The notes below the pieces were generated by a model that worked only from the letters and a program-made list of their open reading frames with translations, made no database searches and was not told the DNA's origin. From the NCBI GenBank assembly GCA_018240285.1, contig JAFEGA010000019.1, forward strand, positions 18,453 through 82,452: a stretch of DNA of 64,000 bases, written 5' to 3'. Of this stretch, positions 9,048-18,121 are shown piece by piece. The stretch is from Pseudomonadota bacterium (GTDB lineage: Bacteria; Pseudomonadota; Gammaproteobacteria; Burkholderiales; Nitrosomonadaceae). Position 1 is the stretch's first letter. Each line of letters begins with the position of its first letter. The translations under genes and the position numbers were made by a program.

Positions 9048-9560
9048 ATGCGCAAATTCTTACTGGCGGCAATGATTTTAGCGGTTCCAGCACCGGCATT
9101 GGCAAGCGATGTAGGGGTTACTATCAGCATCGGTCAACCCGGTTTCTATGGCCAAATTACTTTGGGTAATCAGTATCCCGTGCCGCGATTGCTTTATCCG
9201 AATCCTATTCTGGCTATACCGCCCGCGGTCGCTGTTCAGCAGCAACCGATTTATCTCTATGTGCCGCCGGGTCACGCCAAACGATGGGATAAATACTGCC
9301 ATCGCTACAATGCCTGCTATCAGCCGGTCTATTTTGTGGAAAAAGACTGGTATAACAACGTATATGTGCCGCATTATCACAGTCAGGGCGGTTATCCCGG
9401 CGGCTACCATGATGACGGGCGGCATTATGATGATGACGATCGGGCAGAACGCCGCGGTTATGACCGTCATCCCGGTCGAGGTAACGGCGGAGACCATGAC
9501 AGGGGTGATCATGGAGATCATGGTAAAAAGGGACATGACCGGGGTAACCGCAGGGATTGA
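9048..9560 (+). CDS. Secreted protein with His/Asp/Gly-rich tail
   Basis: Starts at ATG 9048 with AAGAGG upstream; longer readings from 8922 lack a sensible start. Residues 1-20 form a signal peptide (MRKFLLAAMILAVPAPALAS). The middle carries IGQPGFYGQI and P/Y-rich stretches (PIYLYVPPGHAKRWDKYCHR), a layout shared with small periplasmic proteins of other betaproteobacteria. From about residue 105 the tail is extremely rich in H, D, G and R, which suggests metal or polyanion binding. The function is unknown. Confidence 0.7.
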   Translation: MRKFLLAAMILAVPAPALASDVGVTISIGQPGFYGQITLGNQYPVPRLLYPNPILAIPPAVAVQQQPIYLYVPPGHAKRWDKYCHRYNACYQPVYFVEKDWYNNVYVPHYHSQGGYPGGYHDDGRHYDDDDRAERRGYDRHPGRGNGGDHDRGDHGDHGKKGHDRGNRRD

Positions 9561-9581
9561 TGGTTTTTTAACCATTCCGGA

Positions 9582-10409
9582 TTAAATCCCAGCATTGCTC
9601 AGGTTTTTATCCATGAAAGCACCCAAAGCTTTTTTCCAGACCGGTTGCATGAAAATGAAACCGGTATTGTGACTGCCTTCCAAGGGCAGAAATTGCTTCG
9701 GTTCTGGGGCTACCTGAAACAATCGCTGGCCATGCCGGAACGGGATGATTTCATCCTGTGGACTATGCGCAATGAAAACCGGACAGGATACCGCTTGCAG
9801 CGATGCCAGCGTGTTGTATTCAAAGCGGCTGATCCAACGCACCGGCAGGAACGGATAGATTTCCGCTCCCAGCTCCGGAACGGAAGTGAAAGTGGACGCC
9901 AGCACCAGCAAGTCGGGCTTTTCCCGTGCCGCCAGCCAGCTTGCCACCGCACCGCCCAGCGATTCGCCAAACAAGACAATCCGCTTAGGTGCGATCTCTT
10001 TGGTTCCGATCAAATAATGCCAAGCTGCCAACGCATCCTGATACATGCCAGATTCCGACGGTGTGCCGCTGCTTTGACCGTAGCCGCGATAATCGAACAG
10101 CAAGGTGTTGTAACCGAGCCGTTTGAACATTGTCAGATAATTGATGCGATGTGAAATGTTGCCGGCATTGCCGTGAAAAAACAGCACCGTGCCTTTGGCA
10201 TCCGGCACGGACATCCACCAGCCATGCAATGTTTCACCGTTGCCAACCGGGATGCTGACAGCGGCATAATCCAAACCGATTACGTCCGGCGTGTTGCTGA
10301 GTTGTTTTTCCGGGAAGTAAACCAGGCGCGCTTGACCGAAATATACCAGCAGGACGAAAACGAGATAAACGGCGCATAACGCTACCGACAGATTGATCAG
10401 TATCTGCAC
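9582..10409 (-). CDS. Alpha/beta hydrolase, membrane-anchored
   Basis: A 275-residue serine hydrolase. One N-terminal membrane helix (about 4-24) precedes the hydrolase core. The oxyanion segment is FFHGNAGN (about 77-84), the nucleophile elbow is GESLGG with Ser150, and the likely acid and histidine lie in SPQDEIIP and GSHNTGF near the end. It resembles the YfhR/ABHD13-like family. The substrate is unknown. It ends three bases from the DUF2141 gene upstream, so the two are probably cotranscribed. Confidence 0.8.
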   Translation of the reverse strand: MQILINLSVALCAVYLVFVLLVYFGQARLVYFPEKQLSNTPDVIGLDYAAVSIPVGNGETLHGWWMSVPDAKGTVLFFHGNAGNISHRINYLTMFKRLGYNTLLFDYRGYGQSSGTPSESGMYQDALAAWHYLIGTKEIAPKRIVLFGESLGGAVASWLAAREKPDLLVLASTFTSVPELGAEIYPFLPVRWISRFEYNTLASLQAVSCPVFIAHSPQDEIIPFRHGQRLFQVAPEPKQFLPLEGSHNTGFIFMQPVWKKALGAFMDKNLSNAGI

Positions 10410-10411
10410 GG

Positions 10412-10933
10412 TTATGGTTGGGGCGGCTGCTGCAGATCGATGACGATATCGGCGCCCAGCTTGCCGGTGGTAAACGCGGAATCGCTGAACTTGGGAAAGC
10501 CGGTCTGTTGCTTAGGATTCTTGGACAAACCGAAAGGCTCTTCGGGCAGCAAGTTCCAGCGTTTTTTTAATTTACGGTTGGCGTCGATGTCGTGATAAAC
10601 CGCTACAGCAAACGTGCCCGGCTGCTCGAGATTCATGCAGACTTTTTGCTGTCCGTCCGCCGCTGGAATGCGAACCTTGCGTTTGCGCCCTTTTTTGAAT
10701 AAAAAATTGTCCGGGTCATCGTACAGTTCAACATTCAAAACACCGCCGGCTCTCATATTGTTTACTGTAACCCTGACTTGAGCGCTACGCGCATTGCAGG
10801 CATCAGGCGCTTCTTGCGGCCTGATATTCAGTGTTTCGTCGGCGTGCGCCGGTATCGAGCTTAACAAGCTCAGTACAAGCAGCAAAAATGATCGAGTCAA
10901 CTTTCCAGGAAGTAAGAATTTCATAGTGTTCAT
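10412..10933 (-). CDS. DUF2141 family periplasmic protein
   Basis: A secreted protein of about 173 residues. The start is set at ATG 10933, which gives an export signal (KFLLPGKLTRSFLLLVLSLL, cut after AHA); ATG 10924 is equally possible and the longer reading begins with TTG at 10978. Features of DUF2141 are VRVTVNNMRAGGVLNVELYDD, FAVAVYHDIDANRKL and FGLSKNP. The role of the family is unknown. It lies upstream of the alpha/beta hydrolase in the same direction. Confidence 0.75.
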   Translation of the reverse strand: MNTMKFLLPGKLTRSFLLLVLSLLSSIPAHADETLNIRPQEAPDACNARSAQVRVTVNNMRAGGVLNVELYDDPDNFLFKKGRKRKVRIPAADGQQKVCMNLEQPGTFAVAVYHDIDANRKLKKRWNLLPEEPFGLSKNPKQQTGFPKFSDSAFTTGKLGADIVIDLQQPPQP

Positions 10934-10992
10934 TGAGTCGGGATGTGTTATGTGTATTAAGGCTGTCTTGAACGGCAAGGAAGCGCAAGCGT

Positions 10993-13900
10993 CTATTTCA
11001 GCGAAAATTCCGCTTTGCTGCCTATTTTTTTATCGCTATCATCGCTCTCGTGAACGCCCACGACAAAAATGCGTTCACCGGAAATCCCGCCGTTCTCAAC
11101 GAGCCAATTACGCGCCGCGGTAGCACGGTTTTCCGCTAGCGCCTGCAAGTCGCCGTCAGTAATGACGGTGTGCGTCAGCATGAGCTGTTCCATCTCGCTA
11201 TCGGGAATGCTTTTGACCATCCCCACGGCATTCTTGGGTTTTTCAAAAGGTTCTTTCTTGTACGCGATTTCAAGGTACTTGCTATATTCCTTCGGCGTGA
11301 GTGTGATATTGGCCAGTGTGCCGCTGGCGATGCCCTTTTTAGTATCTTCCGAGATCTTCTGCGCTTTTACCTTATTTTGCAGCATGGCTTGTTTCAATCC
11401 TTCGTAATCCGTTTCCGGATCGATATGGCCGGAAATTTCCAGTTTCAGCGGCGGACGGTCGGTCAAAATATCGGCCAAAGATTTCAGGCGCGGCACTGCG
11501 TCGGCTTCGATTTCGGCAAAACCGGGCGCGAAGGAAATCTCGGACAATTCCTCGCCGCCTTCAAATACCGAACCGAGCAATGCGAAAGGCGATGTGATCG
11601 CCTTGGAAATCATGTTGATAAACGCGTTGAAGACGATATCGCCGAGATTGAAGTCGGGGTCGTCGAGCGAACCTTTGAGCGGCAGATGAAGATTGATTTC
11701 ACCGCGGCGGTTTTTCAGCAGCGTGATGGCAAGATCGAGCGGGAGCGATACCGCATTTTCGCTTTCGACTTTCTCGCCGAGCGTGAATTGGTCGAGAAAG
11801 ATTTTGTTGTCCGCGGACAATGCGCCATTTTCGATCTGGTAATTCACATCGGCCGACAGCTTTCCCTTTTCAATTTCGTAACCGATATATTTGCCGGAGT
11901 AAGGGCTGAATGGCGGCAGATCGATGTCTTTAACCTGCGCCACGAGGTCCATCAGCAGCTGCGAACTGAACGGGTCGATTGTGCCGTGGATATGCAAAGG
12001 CGCGGTTTTGCTGACCATGCCGCGAATGTCGATTTTTCCCGATTTGCCGGGATAGAGCGGGCCGATCTGCCCGGTCAATGCCGTCAGATTGGCGCGGTAA
12101 TTCGGTTTAATGAAGCGGTCATTGAAGTTGATGTTGCCTTGTTGCAGGTAAATCTTGGCGATATGCACCGGCGTTTCGTTTTTCGCCCCGGCTGTACCGT
12201 GATCCTTGGATTCCGCTGCGGCCACCGGCGTGACCGGTTCCGCCGGTTTTTCGGTTTGAATGATTTGCTTAAGATTAAGACTACCGTCCGGCAGGATAGT
12301 CATGCGTGCAAAGAAATCGCTCAAATACAGCGCGCCGATATCCACCTGCAGCGGATCGTTACTGAAGTTGAAACGGTTGATATCGAGCTTTTTCCAGTGC
12401 AATAAATCGTAGGCATTTTTGCTGTCGAAGATATTGAAATTGGCCAGTTTGCCATCGCCGTTTACCTTAATTCTCAACGGCTCACCGCTGGCCTTGATGT
12501 TTCCCGCGAAGGAAATGTCACCGCTGGTGAGCAATGCAGTCAGTTTATCGCCCAGCCAGCCTTGCAGCGATACCAGATCAACCGCAGTCAAGTCCAGCAG
12601 CAAATCCGCCGACAGCGGCGACCACGCCAGCGCGCCGCTGGCTTTGATGCTGCCATGTTGATTGACTCGCCCCTGCATGGTCAACTGTAATGGCTTTACG
12701 CCATCCAGATCGATGTCCTCCAGCGCCAGGTCGAGTGAATCCACAATCATCGGCGTGACTTTGGTCATCGACAGATCTTCGTAGTGCAGCTTGGCCGCTT
12801 TGAGTTGAATGCTTTTAAGCTGCGGTATCCAAGGCTTTTCTGCTGCATCCGGTTTATTTTTACGGGTATCCGCACGTGCAACATCGCGCTGTTCCATTAC
12901 TTTTTCGGTATTTTTAACCGGGCTGGCGGAGTGCGATGGTTTACGTGCTGGGATCGGGATACGCGCCGCCACTTGCTGAGCGATTTCTGCCACTGGCGCT
13001 TGCGTTTGCGTTTGCGTTTGTACCGGTGCACCCGTTGAACTGAAAAGCCGGGAAAGATCGAGATTACCTTGCGCATCGCGGCGCAGAGTCGTGCTGAAAC
13101 CATCCAGAGCGATATTCCCTAAGCCGATCTTTTGCGCTGCGGTATTGATGGTGATATCGGGGATTGCCAATTTGGCAAACGATAGTGCCGGTTCTTTTTC
13201 ACCTTCGCGCGTCAACTGCGCTTGATCGATACTCAGTTTGATGCGTGCGGGCTTTTTGCCACCCAGATCGACGTTGCTCAGCACAATATTCAACTTTTTC
13301 AGACTGCTTTGATAGGGTGCGGCAACGGCATTATTTTTGATCGCCAGCTGACGCAGCGATGTCGTACCGGTAATCGAAATTTCCGGCGCTTTGTCTGGTT
13401 CTTGTGCGAAACTAAGATTCAGGTCGCTGTCGTAAAAACCGGATAGCAGATGAATGCCTTCGGGCAGCGTTACATAGCGGTTATAGCGATTTAAATCCAC
13501 GTCATTGAGCTTGATGGCCACGGCTGCTTCCCGAACATTCGTGAAAAGCCGCAATTTGCCATCGATTGAAAGGGGCGCATCGTTGATTTTTGCACTGAAA
13601 CGCGGTTCTATCCAGTTTTCCTGGGTGCTGTTGATATTGGCGGCAATGGGAACGCTGAGATTAATTTCGCTGAGGGTGTGCCCGGCATTTTCGTATTGGT
13701 CGATAAATTCGACACGGCCGCCCTGAATGGCGATATTGCTGATGGAAAACGGAATGCCCTGATCGTTCGCGGTATCTTTTTTATCGGAAGGTTGCTGGAG
13801 CCGTTCCAGGATGTCGGAGATGTTCAGTTGATCTTTGTTCTTCCGCACCAGCCGCAGTTGCGGCTCCGACAAAGTGATCGATGTGACAATGGGTGCACGC

Positions 13901-14223
13901 TGTTTCAACGATTCAAAACTGACACCGATATGCAACGTGTTAAAGGAAAACAGTACCGGACGCGTTTCCGCCGTGTCCATTTTTTCGTCAATACGAAAAC
14001 CTTGTACGGTCAACTCAAGCGTGCGGGGTTTTAGTTCAATGGACGCTACGGTTACCGGGCGTTGCAGATAGTCCGACAGGTGAATTTCGAGCTGGGATTT
14101 TGCATAACCGGGTAGCCAAAATATGACGAGTGCTGCTAAAGCGGCGGCTAGAACTGTAATAACGGCAAGTGCAATGGTCAGCCGTTTGTACCGGATGTAA
14201 CGTTGCTGTGAGGTCGGAGTCAT
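10993..14223 (-). CDS. DUF748/AsmA-like giant envelope protein with OmpA-like C-terminus
   Basis: A 1076-residue protein anchored by one helix (about 15-36), with the rest in the periplasm. The body has AsmA/DUF748 features: repeated beta-rich units, TVASIELKPRTLELTVQGF near 55, and the ending segment LKNRRGEINLHLPLKGSLDDP near 840. AsmA-like proteins form bridge structures that carry lipids or affect outer membrane assembly. The last 150 residues (LKLEISGHIDPETDYEGL, then RATAARNWLVENG, then RIFVVGV) look like the OmpA peptidoglycan-binding family. A low-complexity QTQTQTQ stretch lies near residue 403. It is a single-gene unit. Confidence 0.85.
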   Translation of the reverse strand: MTPTSQQRYIRYKRLTIALAVITVLAAALAALVIFWLPGYAKSQLEIHLSDYLQRPVTVASIELKPRTLELTVQGFRIDEKMDTAETRPVLFSFNTLHIGVSFESLKQRAPIVTSITLSEPQLRLVRKNKDQLNISDILERLQQPSDKKDTANDQGIPFSISNIAIQGGRVEFIDQYENAGHTLSEINLSVPIAANINSTQENWIEPRFSAKINDAPLSIDGKLRLFTNVREAAVAIKLNDVDLNRYNRYVTLPEGIHLLSGFYDSDLNLSFAQEPDKAPEISITGTTSLRQLAIKNNAVAAPYQSSLKKLNIVLSNVDLGGKKPARIKLSIDQAQLTREGEKEPALSFAKLAIPDITINTAAQKIGLGNIALDGFSTTLRRDAQGNLDLSRLFSSTGAPVQTQTQTQAPVAEIAQQVAARIPIPARKPSHSASPVKNTEKVMEQRDVARADTRKNKPDAAEKPWIPQLKSIQLKAAKLHYEDLSMTKVTPMIVDSLDLALEDIDLDGVKPLQLTMQGRVNQHGSIKASGALAWSPLSADLLLDLTAVDLVSLQGWLGDKLTALLTSGDISFAGNIKASGEPLRIKVNGDGKLANFNIFDSKNAYDLLHWKKLDINRFNFSNDPLQVDIGALYLSDFFARMTILPDGSLNLKQIIQTEKPAEPVTPVAAAESKDHGTAGAKNETPVHIAKIYLQQGNINFNDRFIKPNYRANLTALTGQIGPLYPGKSGKIDIRGMVSKTAPLHIHGTIDPFSSQLLMDLVAQVKDIDLPPFSPYSGKYIGYEIEKGKLSADVNYQIENGALSADNKIFLDQFTLGEKVESENAVSLPLDLAITLLKNRRGEINLHLPLKGSLDDPDFNLGDIVFNAFINMISKAITSPFALLGSVFEGGEELSEISFAPGFAEIEADAVPRLKSLADILTDRPPLKLEISGHIDPETDYEGLKQAMLQNKVKAQKISEDTKKGIASGTLANITLTPKEYSKYLEIAYKKEPFEKPKNAVGMVKSIPDSEMEQLMLTHTVITDGDLQALAENRATAARNWLVENGGISGERIFVVGVHESDDSDKKIGSKAEFSLK

Positions 14224-14310
14224 AACAATACCCTGTCAGTTTCTACAGCGAATTAGCCAAATCTCAAAACATTTTAGACCGATAAATGCGTTATTGATGA
14301 CAAAATTTAT

Positions 14311-14371
14311 AGGGAAGCGCTGAAAAACTGCTGTGCTCAGCTATCGTTTGCTGCTTTTTAAGCGCTTCCCT
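14311..14371. mobile_element. MITE copy A (internally deleted, 61 bp)
   Basis: Ends are perfect 11-base inverted repeats AGGGAAGCGCT/AGCGCTTCCCT next to TA dinucleotides. The terminal GCTGAAAAACTGC matches the ends of the longer copies at 20913 and 41981, but the centre is missing. Confidence 0.7.
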
Positions 14372-14381
14372 AGCCGGAAAA

Positions 14382-14434
14382 GCAAATTGAGTTACCCGGA
14401 AGTTTTTGTGAATCAACCCGACAGCTCAATTTGC
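14382..14434. repeat. Ten-base inverted repeat downstream of the FKBP gene
   Basis: GCAAATTGAG at 14382-14391 pairs exactly with CTCAATTTGC at 14425-14434 across 33 bases. It lies downstream of the FKBP gene on the minus strand; without a T-run it is a weak terminator candidate. Confidence 0.45.
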
Positions 14435-14467
14435 AGAATTTGCCGGAATCTTGATGGACAGGCTATT

Positions 14468-14932
14468 TCAATGAGTTGAGCCGGCTTTCAGATTGATCAG
14501 TTCGACATCGAAAATCAAAGTTGCATCCGGTGGAATAACGTTACCGGCGCCGCGCGAACCATAAGCCATCGATGGCGGAATAATCAGCGTGCGTTGCCCG
14601 CCAACTTTCATACCCTGAACGCCTTGATCCCAGCCTTTAATCACACGGCCCGCTCCAAGCATGAACGAGAAATATTCTTTACGGTCATAAGAGCTATCGA
14701 ACTTTTTACCTTTTTTATCCGGCGCATTTTCATCGTAGAGCCAGCCGGTATAATGCACATTAACAACTTTCCCGATCTCCGCTTCTTCGCCGCTACCCAC
14801 TTTGGTGTCAATTTTCTGCAACGCCGGCCCGTCGGTGGAGGCCATATCTTTATAAGCGAAGGCCGCTTGCGGCAACATCACAAATGCTAGCAGGATGAAA
14901 CTTAAATGAAACAGTGTTTTCATATTACGCAT
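14468..14932 (-). CDS. FKBP-type peptidyl-prolyl cis-trans isomerase, secreted
   Basis: Assists folding by isomerising X-Pro bonds, probably in the periplasm. The 154 residues begin with a signal peptide (MKTLFHLSFILLAFVMLPQAAFA, split here by the alternative start four residues earlier). The FKBP core is complete: VNVHYTGWLYDE, FDSSYDRKEYFSFMLG, VIKGWDQGVQGMKVGGQR, IPPSMAYGSRGAGN and LIFDVELI, including the Tyr, Asp, Trp and Phe residues of the active pocket. It is a single-domain FKBP without a dimerisation arm. Confidence 0.9.
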   Translation of the reverse strand: MRNMKTLFHLSFILLAFVMLPQAAFAYKDMASTDGPALQKIDTKVGSGEEAEIGKVVNVHYTGWLYDENAPDKKGKKFDSSYDRKEYFSFMLGAGRVIKGWDQGVQGMKVGGQRTLIIPPSMAYGSRGAGNVIPPDATLIFDVELINLKAGSTH

Positions 14933-15054
14933 GATTTCCTCAAGAAAAAATTAAACCCGCTTAATTTTAGCAATTAACGCTTGGGTATTATAACTGGTAA
15001 CATCAATTCTTTTTATGGCTGACTGGTTCAATTGATTACTGCATTTTTATATTC

Positions 15055-15199
15055 AGGAAAACCCTGAAAAAGGTTGCGAGCGATCACCAGGCAAAGCGAA
15101 ATCGGGCGAGAAAGCACAGCTTACGAGTAGTCAATGCGCATTGCGAGCCTGATTCCAGCGCAATAAGGTTGAGCGCAGTAGTTTTTCAGCGCTTTCTTA
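15055..15199. mobile_element. MITE copy B (diverged, 145 bp)
   Basis: Aligns along its length with the copy at 41981-42126 (shared blocks GGTTGCGAGCGAT, GAGCCTGATT and GCAGTAGTTTTTCAG). The left end is degenerate and lacks the TA. It sits just upstream of the DUF454 gene. Confidence 0.65.
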
Positions 15200-15226
15200 G
15201 CAGTCAATTTTTTGAAAGTATTGAAC

Positions 15227-15691
15227 ATGCATATACCTGAACATCGTGAAGCAGAAAAAACTGAGCAGCAGATTGCGGATCAGCAAGCAGCCGATTTGTT
15301 ATGTCTGCACGATTCTCCGCTGGTGCGCGCCATGTACCTGAGCGCCGGTTTTCTGGCGTTGTTTTTGGCTATCTTGGGAGCAGTATTGCCGGTGTTGCCG
15401 ACAACGCCTTTTGTGCTGTTGGCGGCAGCTTGTTTTGCACGCGGCTCCGAATACTTTCATCATAAATTGCTGGAAAACCGCATTGCCGGACCCATCATTC
15501 GTGAATGGTCGCTTTATCGCAGCATTCCGCAGCGTGTTAAGCGCTGGGTGTATTTTTTGATGACATTGTCATTTGGCAGTTCGATTTTGATTGTGCCTGA
15601 GCTATGGCAGAAAATCATGTTGGTTGTCATCGGCAGCATTCTGGCGGTTTTCGTGTGGCGCATACCTGTCAGGGAAGTTCAATCGCGCTAA
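15227..15691 (+). CDS. DUF454/YbaN family inner-membrane protein
   Basis: A 154-residue protein starting at ATG 15227; TTG 15212 is a less likely upstream start. The DUF454 signature is present: an N-terminal hydrophobic segment with GAVLPVLPTTPFVLLAAACFARGS split across about 58-82, then a hydrophilic loop (ENRIAGPIIREW) and two further helices. The function of the family is unknown. Its promoter region contains a MITE copy. Confidence 0.8.
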   Translation: MHIPEHREAEKTEQQIADQQAADLLCLHDSPLVRAMYLSAGFLALFLAILGAVLPVLPTTPFVLLAAACFARGSEYFHHKLLENRIAGPIIREWSLYRSIPQRVKRWVYFLMTLSFGSSILIVPELWQKIMLVVIGSILAVFVWRIPVREVQSR

Positions 15692-15932
15692 GTAGCCGCA
15701 GCAAGTCCCCTCCGAAACCGGCGATCTTTTCACCGGAACTTTATGTATCAAAGAAATGAAAACGGCTGCTTCCGATGCGCGCCAGTTTTTATCATTGTCC
15801 TTTTTCTCCCATCAAATTATTAAGTTGCTGCATCCATACCCGTTCTAACTTCCTGAACCCAAAATTAAAGTTGTATAAATTTTCTCCGTAAAAAAATACT
15901 CACCTCTTCTTAATCACTCGTAAAGGTACAAA

Positions 15933-17450
15933 ATGAGAATCAATGAGCCGGTTACCCAACGGGATATGGGTATGGATAATGGTTGTGAAATTATCTCAAC
16001 GACCAATCTAAAGGGCGCCATAACTTCAGCAAATGAAGATTTTATCCGCATGAGCGGTTATTCATGGGAAGAGCTCGAAAATAAAAACCATAACATTATC
16101 CGCCACCCGGATGTGCCACCGGAAGCTTATGCCATGCTGTGGGAGGCTCTAAAAGCCGGAAAACCTTGGATTGGCATGGTAAAAAACCGGAATAAGAATG
16201 GCGATCACTATTGGGTTGATGCTTATGCGAGTCCTTTGTTTGAAGACGGTAAGATCGTTGGTTATCAGTCGGTCCGGGTAAAACCGGAAAAAATCTGGGT
16301 TGACCGTGCTGAAGCGTTATATGCCCAAATAATGTCCAAAAAATCGGATGATGATAAACGCCGCTCCAAGCTTGATGAGGTAAAGCTGACGAGACTCCCG
16401 ATCGGCTTAACTGCTAAGATCGTTTTGGCTATTACCGGTGTTTTTGCTCTGGTTTTTGCAGGACTTGCGCTGACAGAAAAAATTTCTATCCTGTTTGCAC
16501 TATCGGGTTTTCTTGCAGGCAGCCTAATCAGCGCAGCTATTGTGCATCGCCTGCTAGAAGGGCTACGAAGCGTGGCGGCAAAATCGGAAAGTATCGCCAA
16601 TGACCCGGTTGCCCGCTATATCTATACCGGAAGGACAGATGAAATAGGACAATTGGAATACGTGCAAATCTTTCAACGCGCTAAATTCCGTACCGCAATC
16701 GGCCGTGTTTTAGAATCGATTTCCGTATTGGAAAAAAACACCGATGAAGTAGCGAAAAGCAGTGTCGACCTCTCAAGCCGTACTGAGAATACAGCATCAA
16801 GCCTTGAAGAAACGGCGTCGAGCATGGAAGAGATGGCTTCCACCGTTCAGCAGAATGCCGACAATACCAAACAAGCCAATATCATCGTAGCTAGCGCAAA
16901 TAAACAATTTAAAACCAGTGAGAGGGTAGTGACAAGTACTATGCATGCCATGAACGAAATTAACGAAAGCAGCAAAAAAATTGCTGAAATTACCAATGTG
17001 ATTGATGAAATCGCTTTCCAAACCAATTTGCTGGCACTTAATGCGGCAGTAGAAGCTGCAAGAGCCGGAGAACAAGGACGCGGATTTGCAGTGGTGGCCA
17101 ACGAGGTACGCAGTCTGGCCGGACGTAGCGCAGAATCTGCAAAACAAATTAAGGAATTAATAAGTGACAGTGTTAGCAAGGTCGAGAACGGCACAAAGCT
17201 TGTGACTCAATCAGCCGAATCTTTAAGAACGGTCAACGATAGTATCAAGAAAATTGCTAATTTCGTGAATGAAATTTCGCTCTCTTCGCAAGAACAAGCC
17301 AACGGCATCGAGCAAATTAATCAGGCCATTATGCAAATTGATGGCGTGACACAACAAAATGGCAGTCTGGTCGAAGATTTGTCCTCTGCCAGCAATGCCA
17401 TGAATGATAAAGTTAAAAGGCTTGCAAGTCTGGCGGATCAATTTAGATAA
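15933..17450 (+). CDS. PAS-domain methyl-accepting chemotaxis protein (Aer-like)
   Basis: A 505-residue chemoreceptor. An N-terminal PAS domain (about 20-125, with [18 protein letters not shown] and [17 protein letters not shown]) would bind a cofactor and sense redox or energy state, as in Aer. Two close membrane helices (about 155-205) have no periplasmic ligand domain between them. The cytoplasmic signalling domain has methylation-type helices and the conserved hairpin [20 protein letters not shown] (about 352-371) that contacts CheA and CheW. No che genes are nearby. It has its own terminator. Confidence 0.88.
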   Translation: MRINEPVTQRDMGMDNGCEIISTTNLKGAITSANEDFIRMSGYSWEELENKNHNIIRHPDVPPEAYAMLWEALKAGKPWIGMVKNRNKNGDHYWVDAYASPLFEDGKIVGYQSVRVKPEKIWVDRAEALYAQIMSKKSDDDKRRSKLDEVKLTRLPIGLTAKIVLAITGVFALVFAGLALTEKISILFALSGFLAGSLISAAIVHRLLEGLRSVAAKSESIANDPVARYIYTGRTDEIGQLEYVQIFQRAKFRTAIGRVLESISVLEKNTDEVAKSSVDLSSRTENTASSLEETASSMEEMASTVQQNADNTKQANIIVASANKQFKTSERVVTSTMHAMNEINESSKKIAEITNVIDEIAFQTNLLALNAAVEAARAGEQGRGFAVVANEVRSLAGRSAESAKQIKELISDSVSKVENGTKLVTQSAESLRTVNDSIKKIANFVNEISLSSQEQANGIEQINQAIMQIDGVTQQNGSLVEDLSSASNAMNDKVKRLASLADQFR

Positions 17451-17475
17451 TCTAATCGAAAAAATTGCCTTAACC

Positions 17476-17520
17476 AAAAAGCCGGAATCAGCATAATTAT
17501 CAATTCCGGCTTTTTTATTT
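17476..17520 (+). terminator. Rho-independent terminator of the chemoreceptor gene
   Basis: AAAAAGCCGGAAT pairs with ATTCCGGCTTTTT around a 14-base loop, followed by a T-run. Confidence 0.85.
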
Positions 17521-17727
17521 TACTGAGCAAGCAGAATCCAGCTTTGTCACAGAAATTAAACTAGGCTGGACCAGGTTGATATCGAGGCCCTTTGAGTTTC
17601 GCAGTGCTAAATTCTCAACAATTCATCCCCCGGTATCAGAATATATTCGAATCGGTTGCGAGTTGGCGCAATTCTGATTGCCAGGCATCTCTCGCAAGTT
17701 TTGACAGCGTAGTGCTAGAATACTTTC

Positions 17728-18087
17728 ATGAACGAAAAAGAAAAAATACCGGATTTTGACTTTGACCAGTGGTCCAGGATCGCTCGCGAAGAACCTGAGA
17801 AATTCGAAGTGATGCGTCAGCAAATGATCGATAATTTGATCGCGCAAGCGCCTGCTCATCTTAAACCGCGTTTAACGGGCCTGCAGTGGCAAGTTGATCA
17901 AATCCGCAAACAAGCCGGTAACCCGATGGCTTCTTGTTTGCAGATTTCGCAAAAATTGTGGGCCAATGTGCTTGGGGAAACCGGTTTGTTGAAAACGCTT
18001 CAAGAACCCAAGAAAACAGTGAGTACTTTGGAACAAGCTCCCGCCGCTAAAATATTGTCGTTCGAGCGGCCTAAATCCGATAACTGA
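17728..18087 (+). CDS. DUF3135 family protein
   Basis: A 119-residue soluble protein. The family pattern FDFDQWSRIAREEPEKFE (about 10-27) and RLTGLQWQVDQIRKQAGNP (about 48-66) is clear. The role is unknown; these proteins are small, helical and common in proteobacteria. It lies 34 bases before the DUF4139 gene in the same direction and may be cotranscribed. Confidence 0.75.
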   Translation: MNEKEKIPDFDFDQWSRIAREEPEKFEVMRQQMIDNLIAQAPAHLKPRLTGLQWQVDQIRKQAGNPMASCLQISQKLWANVLGETGLLKTLQEPKKTVSTLEQAPAAKILSFERPKSDN

Positions 18088-18121
18088 ATCCGTTCAAAGC
18101 ACTGCTTTAGAGGGGAATTCT

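Noticed and set aside
11170..12405. A 411-codon open frame opposite the DUF748 gene
   Set aside because: It has no family likeness, is rich in F, R, D and Q as expected of an antisense shadow, and the DUF748 protein on the other strand is well supported.
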